In this document: piece by piece, positions 23,568-27,559 of the stretch
Position numbering within the stretch: position 1 is the stretch's first letter
Layout of the letters: the number at the start of each line of letters is the position of its first letter
Origin: Faecalimonas sp.
GTDB lineage: Bacteria > Bacillota_A > Clostridia > Lachnospirales > Lachnospiraceae
Direction of reading: 5' to 3'
Length of the DNA stretch: 27,559 nt
NCBI GenBank assembly: GCA_026169575.1
Contig: JAPFCT010000270.1
Coordinates: 1-27,559 of the forward strand
Notes under the pieces: model-generated
The model's input: only the letters and a program-made list of their open reading frames with translations
Told to the model about the DNA's origin: nothing
The model's database searches: none
Program-made: the position numbers and the translations under genes

Positions 23568-24856
23568 CAGAACTGATGGGGACAGAGAAATTCTGTCCCC
23601 ATTGTGGAAGTAATATACGGGTACAAGAGCAAAAACAAGATAAGAAAAAGAACTGGAAAAAGCGAACATTTGCCATAACACTCAGTATTCTTCTGATATC
23701 CAGCGCAGTTACCGTACATTTTTATCAGAAAGAACAAGAAGTGAAAAATTATCTTGCGGTAGTAGAAAATGAAGAAGGCAAATATGGGGTGATCAATGCA
23801 AAAGGGGAGTATGTTATTCCGTGTGACTATAATAAGATTTCTATTGAAAATGATAAAATTGTCGTCAGAGTGGAAGAAGGGAACGATGAATATAAATATG
23901 GAATTGTGGATAAAACGGGAAAAGAGATACTGGAATGTAAATATTCCTATATGGAAGTTGGAGAAAACGGTATTATTACGGTAATTGAAAATAACAAAAG
24001 TAAATTTATTAATGAAAATGGGAAAAAGGTAATTGAAAAAGAATATTATAGGGCTTCTCCGTTTGGTAAAAATCATCTGGCAGCAGTGCAGAAAGAAGAA
24101 AATGGATGGAATTGGGGATTTATTAATGAACAGGGAGAGGAAGTAATACCATGTAAATATGAATTAGTTGGCGAATTTTCGGAAACGGGATTGGTGGCAG
24201 CAGCAATTTCAGGAGAGGATGGATTAAAGTGGGGATTTATCAATGAAAAAGGAGAAGAAGTGATTCCGTTTGAATATGTTTATGCAAATATGTTTTCTGA
24301 GAATGGACTGGCAGGAGTCGCAAAAGAAGTGGGCGAAGGAGAGGATGGAGAAATCTTTTATAAGTGGGGATTCATCAACTGGAAAAATGAGGAAGTGATT
24401 CCTTTTGAATATGATTATGTGTATGAAGAATTCAATGATGATGGGGTAATTCCAGTTGGGAAAGAAGTGAAAGAAGGATCAGAATATGTCTTCGGAGCAA
24501 TCAATAGTTCGGGAGAAGAGGCTATTCCGATGGAGTATGACTGGTCAATGCTAACACCAAAATGGTCGAAAGAATCTAAATATCTGAGGTTTTATGGATA
24601 TGAATACATAAGAGAGAAATACGGTGTTATTTATATGGACAAGAATGGAACGGTTTTACCGTTTGTAGATGAGGAGAGTTATGATTACGGTTCAGCTTTT
24701 GGAGAAAATGGCTGGGCTGCCGTAGGAACCGAAAGAGAAGACAGCAGTGAGGACGATACTTGGTATACTTGCAGTTATATTAATGAGTCGGGATTTGAAG
24801 TATTGAATCTGCCAGAAGAAATCGTATGGGCGGATGCATTTGTAAAGGTGGAGTAG
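23513..24856 (+). CDS. Zinc-ribbon, single-pass membrane protein with WG repeats outside, 447 aa
   Basis: Order of parts: zinc ribbon (C14, C17, C28, C31), lysine-rich linker, one membrane helix (about 52-70), then about eight WG-type beta repeats filling the outside part (for example YGVINAKGEYVIP, WGFINEQGEEVIP, WGFINEKGEEVIPFEY, WGFINWKNEEVIPFEY, FGAINSSGEEAIPMEY). WG repeats are found in many surface and phage-exclusion-type proteins with unclear roles, probably binding. The ATG at 23513 has only a weak ribosome-binding site. A TTG at 23528 has AAGGTGA at better spacing and would remove five residues, so the true start is uncertain. The gene lies 17 bp behind the triple-ribbon gene and is AT-richer than the housekeeping genes of the window. 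Confidence 0.85.
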   Translation: MKVKRLKKNKKQYCTNCGTELMGTEKFCPHCGSNIRVQEQKQDKKKNWKKRTFAITLSILLISSAVTVHFYQKEQEVKNYLAVVENEEGKYGVINAKGEYVIPCDYNKISIENDKIVVRVEEGNDEYKYGIVDKTGKEILECKYSYMEVGENGIITVIENNKSKFINENGKKVIEKEYYRASPFGKNHLAAVQKEENGWNWGFINEQGEEVIPCKYELVGEFSETGLVAAAISGEDGLKWGFINEKGEEVIPFEYVYANMFSENGLAGVAKEVGEGEDGEIFYKWGFINWKNEEVIPFEYDYVYEEFNDDGVIPVGKEVKEGSEYVFGAINSSGEEAIPMEYDWSMLTPKWSKESKYLRFYGYEYIREKYGVIYMDKNGTVLPFVDEESYDYGSAFGENGWAAVGTEREDSSEDDTWYTCSYINESGFEVLNLPEEIVWADAFVKVE

Positions 24857-24916
24857 AAAATTGGACGGATAAAGAAATAAAAAAGTATATGAAATAATTA
24901 ATGGGAGAAAACGTGT

Positions 24917-26794
24917 ATGAAGTGTGAAAAATGCGGCAGAGAAAATCAGGAAGGGGCGCGTTTCTGTGGTGGATGCGGGGCGTCCCTTGAGAAAAAAGAA
25001 GATTTCAAAATTCAGAAGCGAAAGAAGTCGGGAAAAAGGAAATGGATCATAGCGGCTTTATCTGTTATAGCGGTTCTGGTGATCGGAATCGGCGGAAGTA
25101 TACTGTTTCAAAAAAAGAAAGAAAAAGATTTTAACGATTTAGTAGCTTCTGCGGACAGATATTTAAAAAAGATGGACTATCAGAAGGCAATAGAAAGTTA
25201 TCGTAAGATTTTAGAAATTGATCCAAAAAGAAAGTCAGCCTATCAGGGAATGATTCAGGCATATTATCATCAGGGGAAAGAAGATGAAATAGAGTCAGTA
25301 ATTGCAGAAGCAGAGAAAAATATTTCAGATGCAGAAACATTTGATGAGATTAGATATTGGGGGAAAGTAGAAGAAAGACTGGAGGGTTATTTAAAGTTTA
25401 TAACGGAGTTAACAGAAAAAATACCACAAGACGGTTTTAGGGTAGAGATGCGAAGACTTCAGACTTATGGGTTGAGCTTTTTGAAAAATATAGATTTTAA
25501 TCAAGATGGTATGGATGAGTTGACTCTGGCATATACAGATACAAGATCAGAAGATTATGAAAAGGTTGTAGAGTATAAAGTAGAAGTATGGGCATGGAAA
25601 AAAGATCATATGGAAAAAGTATATGAGGGAGAACCTTTTCAATTTAATGGAGATGGACAGGCAGTTAGATTTGTCTATCTGGAGGACGGGACAATCCAGC
25701 TTGTGACGGGAGAAAATACAACGAGTGCTATTACAGTCTATTATGGATACACTGGAGAAAAGTTTGAAGAACAAAAAACAGTAGAGGCAGATATAGGGAC
25801 ACTGTCGGTAAAAATTAATGGAGAAGAAGTGACAGAACAAGAGTGGGAGGAATATTCTGCACAATATGATGTTTCAAATATGGAATCATATTTTCTACAA
25901 GGTTATGGAGAAGCGAAATGGTATGGAAATTACACCATTGACAGAACTAAACAAGAATTGGAATACCAGCTCCGTGCCGCAAAAGAAAACTATAAGCAGG
26001 CCATAGAACAAAAGGCTGAACGCGAAGAGAGAGAAGAACAAATTCAGGATGGTAACTACATCACAATTACAGATAATATTAACATGTATCTGAATGTATA
26101 TACAGAAGAAAACAATAAAATGCTGGAGATAAAGTATAGTGAGAGAACAGATGATGCTTACATGGAAGTTGAATCGCTTACATGTAAATATGATAAAGAG
26201 GAAGGGATATACAAAGAAGTTGCCGAAGATCCGGTACATATGCTGGCGATTGACCAGGAAGGGGATATCGTTTCTGTGCTGATCAAAAACGAGAATACGG
26301 GACATCAGGTCAGTGTAGAACTCCAGAGAGAAAAACAGTATGACTCTGTGGAAGTGCATGAGCAGTATCGAAAAGTATTTGTATCTGATTCTGCGGAGAG
26401 TCAGGATATGCAGGGGGAAGAAACAGAACCCGAAGATCTTGAAGTATTACAAGAATCGGAAGTGGATATAGACGTACCGGAAGAAACGGAAAATAACCTT
26501 TCTGATCTGTCAAAAGATGCGGTTGCAGAGATGGTTGCAGAACACTATACATCACTTTTACCAGAGGGAGATGGAGGATCTTATACGATTTATCAGCATG
26601 AAATGACCGAGACGGAACAAGGATATGACTTTGTGCTTCGTTATTGTATTTCAGAAGAAAAAGCAAAAGAAATTATCAACAGAGGAGGCAGCGTGCAGGC
26701 GAACACCCTGGCGGGGACAGCATCTGTCAATCTGGAGACTGGCGAGGTTACAATGGAAAATAGTGATCCGTGGAATTTGAATACTGTAAATTAA
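24917..26794 (+). CDS. Zinc-ribbon, single-pass membrane protein with TPR and large outside domain, 625 aa
   Basis: Order of parts: zinc ribbon (C3, C6, C17, C20), basic linker, membrane helix (about 43-64), TPR-like helices (72-130, with YQKAIESYRKILEIDPK), and a domain holding a calcium-loop-like DFNQDGMDE (193-201). A long region rich in E, K and Y follows with a coiled segment (350-385). Then come a beta domain (390-480), a very acidic linker (about 480-530) and a final alpha/beta domain (530-625). Basic residues before the helix imply ribbon inside, rest outside. GGGAGA precedes the ATG. The N-terminal third parallels the 368-aa protein, so the two are likely paralogues. It ends the cluster; only a weak hairpin follows. 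No family known to me covers the C-terminal domain. Confidence 0.85.
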   Translation: MKCEKCGRENQEGARFCGGCGASLEKKEDFKIQKRKKSGKRKWIIAALSVIAVLVIGIGGSILFQKKKEKDFNDLVASADRYLKKMDYQKAIESYRKILEIDPKRKSAYQGMIQAYYHQGKEDEIESVIAEAEKNISDAETFDEIRYWGKVEERLEGYLKFITELTEKIPQDGFRVEMRRLQTYGLSFLKNIDFNQDGMDELTLAYTDTRSEDYEKVVEYKVEVWAWKKDHMEKVYEGEPFQFNGDGQAVRFVYLEDGTIQLVTGENTTSAITVYYGYTGEKFEEQKTVEADIGTLSVKINGEEVTEQEWEEYSAQYDVSNMESYFLQGYGEAKWYGNYTIDRTKQELEYQLRAAKENYKQAIEQKAEREEREEQIQDGNYITITDNINMYLNVYTEENNKMLEIKYSERTDDAYMEVESLTCKYDKEEGIYKEVAEDPVHMLAIDQEGDIVSVLIKNENTGHQVSVELQREKQYDSVEVHEQYRKVFVSDSAESQDMQGEETEPEDLEVLQESEVDIDVPEETENNLSDLSKDAVAEMVAEHYTSLLPEGDGGSYTIYQHEMTETEQGYDFVLRYCISEEKAKEIINRGGSVQANTLAGTASVNLETGEVTMENSDPWNLNTVN

Positions 26795-26809
26795 AGTGAG
26801 AAAAATGAA

Positions 26810-26830
26810 AGTGAGAAAAACAGTCTCATT
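26810..26830 (+). terminator. Weak hairpin after the zinc-ribbon cluster
   Basis: AGTGAGA pairs with TCTCATT (26810-26816 with 26824-26830, one G-U) over a 7-nt loop, followed by CTTTG. It is too weak to be sure of termination. The rest of 26831-26920 shows no gene or clear structure. Confidence 0.3.
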
Positions 26831-26924
26831 CTTTGCGGATGAATTTATGATCCAATGTGTCATAAAATCCTTTGCTCTGGTTATGGGGAAGGCCAAAAAA
26901 TCACCGATAAATCCACACTTTTCA

Positions 26925-26953
26925 TTGCTAGAACATAGAAAATGCGTTATACT
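26925..26953 (+). promoter_or_regulatory. Promoter for asnS
   Basis: -35 TTGCTA (26925-26930), 17-bp spacer, -10 TATACT (26948-26953). The leader of about 85 nt is too short for a T-box and lacks the T-box core, so asnS seems not to be controlled that way. Confidence 0.7.
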
Positions 26954-27045
26954 GTAACAATGAATATCAAATCAGCAATCAGCAGCAGAAGAGAAATCGT
27001 GCAGGCACCGGTTGTAGATAAATATAAGAAAAGGAGTAGTGAGAG

Positions 27046-27559
27046 ATGGAATTAGTAACTGTGAGAGAACTTTACAAGAACAGAGAGGCATACTTAGATA
27101 ATCAGGTTACTGTCGGCGGATGGGTGCGCAGTATTCGTGATTCTAAGACATTTGGGTTTATCGTTGTCAATGACGGTTCATTTTTTGAGACACTTCAGGT
27201 CGTATACCACGACAGTATGGACAACTTTGCGGAGATCTCGAAACTGAATGTCGGTGCAGCTATCATTGTAAAGGGAACATTAGTAGCTACGCCTCAGGCA
27301 AAACAGCCGTTTGAGATCCAGGCAGAGGAAGTGATCATAGAGGGGGCATCTGCACCGGATTATCCGCTGCAGAAGAAGCGTCACAGCTTTGAATATCTGA
27401 GAACGATTTCCCACCTTCGTCCGAGAACAAATACATTTCAGGCAGTATTTCGCGTAAGATCTTTGATCGCATATGCGATTCACCAGTTCTTCCAGGAGAG
27501 AGGATTTGTGTATGTGCATACACCGCTGATCACAGGAAGTGACTGTGAAGGTGCAGGAG
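27046..27559 (+). CDS. asnS: Asparagine--tRNA ligase, N-terminal part (3' end outside the window)
   Basis: Charges tRNA-Asn in the cytosol; class II synthetase of the aspartyl subgroup. The 171 residues present start [10 protein letters not shown] and cover the N-terminal OB-fold anticodon-binding domain (about 15-110; [20 protein letters not shown] in two strands, then [11 protein letters not shown]). They then enter the catalytic domain with [17 protein letters not shown] and motif 1, [24 protein letters not shown] in segments (about 148-171). The D of GSDCEGAG and the absence of the Asp-specific insertion favour AsnRS over AspRS. AAGGAG precedes the ATG by 10 nt. It has its own promoter and is not part of the zinc-ribbon cluster. 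Confidence 0.96.
   Translation, partial: MELVTVRELYKNREAYLDNQVTVGGWVRSIRDSKTFGFIVVNDGSFFETLQVVYHDSMDNFAEISKLNVGAAIIVKGTLVATPQAKQPFEIQAEEVIIEGASAPDYPLQKKRHSFEYLRTISHLRPRTNTFQAVFRVRSLIAYAIHQFFQERGFVYVHTPLITGSDCEGAG

Noticed and set aside
23450..24076. Long antisense reading frames under the zinc-ribbon, WG and 625-aa genes
   Set aside because: They are low-complexity shadows (F/I/L-rich) of lysine/glutamate-rich genes, with no ribosome-binding sites.
26954..27045. T-box or other riboswitch in the asnS leader
   Set aside because: The leader is only about 90 nt, has no T-box core sequence and no terminator/antiterminator pair.
1..27559. CRISPR arrays, insertion sequences, tRNA or rRNA genes
   Set aside because: No regularly spaced repeats, transposase-like frames, or cloverleaf/rRNA motifs were seen by eye on either strand.

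Overview
The window looks like chromosome from a Gram-positive anaerobe of the Lachnospiraceae type (Dorea/Mediterraneibacter/Blautia-like). This is inferred from moderate GC, strong AGGAGG ribosome-binding sites, TTGAxx-17-TATAAT promoters, meso-diaminopimelate dehydrogenase, a citrate synthase of clostridial type, and many zinc-ribbon/TPR/WG-repeat membrane proteins. The species cannot be named from the sequence alone. No rRNA, tRNA, insertion sequence or CRISPR array was seen.

Left part (1-7543), mostly housekeeping. It holds the 3' part of metG (the window opens inside the KMSKS motif), ddh for lysine/peptidoglycan synthesis, and a small conserved-looking gene of unknown function on the minus strand. 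Then come tatD, rsmA/ksgA and an AIM24-family gene, read from a clear promoter, followed by a citrate synthase with its own promoter and an alpha/beta hydrolase. Strong hairpin terminators separate these blocks.

Middle part (7544-15671). A 400-bp regulatory region leads into an OmpR-type response regulator and an 868-aa sensor kinase with a large extracytoplasmic domain. Next are a methyltransferase of the HACD/PCCQHE type and an 834-aa membrane-anchored protein ending in what looks like a catalytically dead C39-peptidase-like domain. A bidirectional terminator separates these from minus-strand queT, whose leader has a preQ1-I-like tail. The opposite strand of that leader resembles the leader and first codons of a small type I toxin.

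Right part (15837-26794), the accessory and most interesting part. A 476-aa XRE-type regulator reads leftward from a promoter whose spacer contains a run of nine G next to the -10 box, which is the layout of a slipped-strand phase-variable promoter. Diverging from it are eight co-directional genes: an ABCG-like transporter with two FHA domains fused to its N-terminus, a small FHA protein, a four-helix membrane protein ending in a degenerate FHA-like domain, and five zinc-ribbon proteins. Three of the five carry a cytosolic zinc ribbon, one transmembrane helix and a large outside domain (TPR-type or WG-repeat). Three proteins of the cluster share a (D/E/K)TVL(V/L) motif that could be a phospho-threonine ligand for the FHA domains. 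I know no described system with this composition; its function is open. The window ends in the 5' part of asnS, which has its own promoter.
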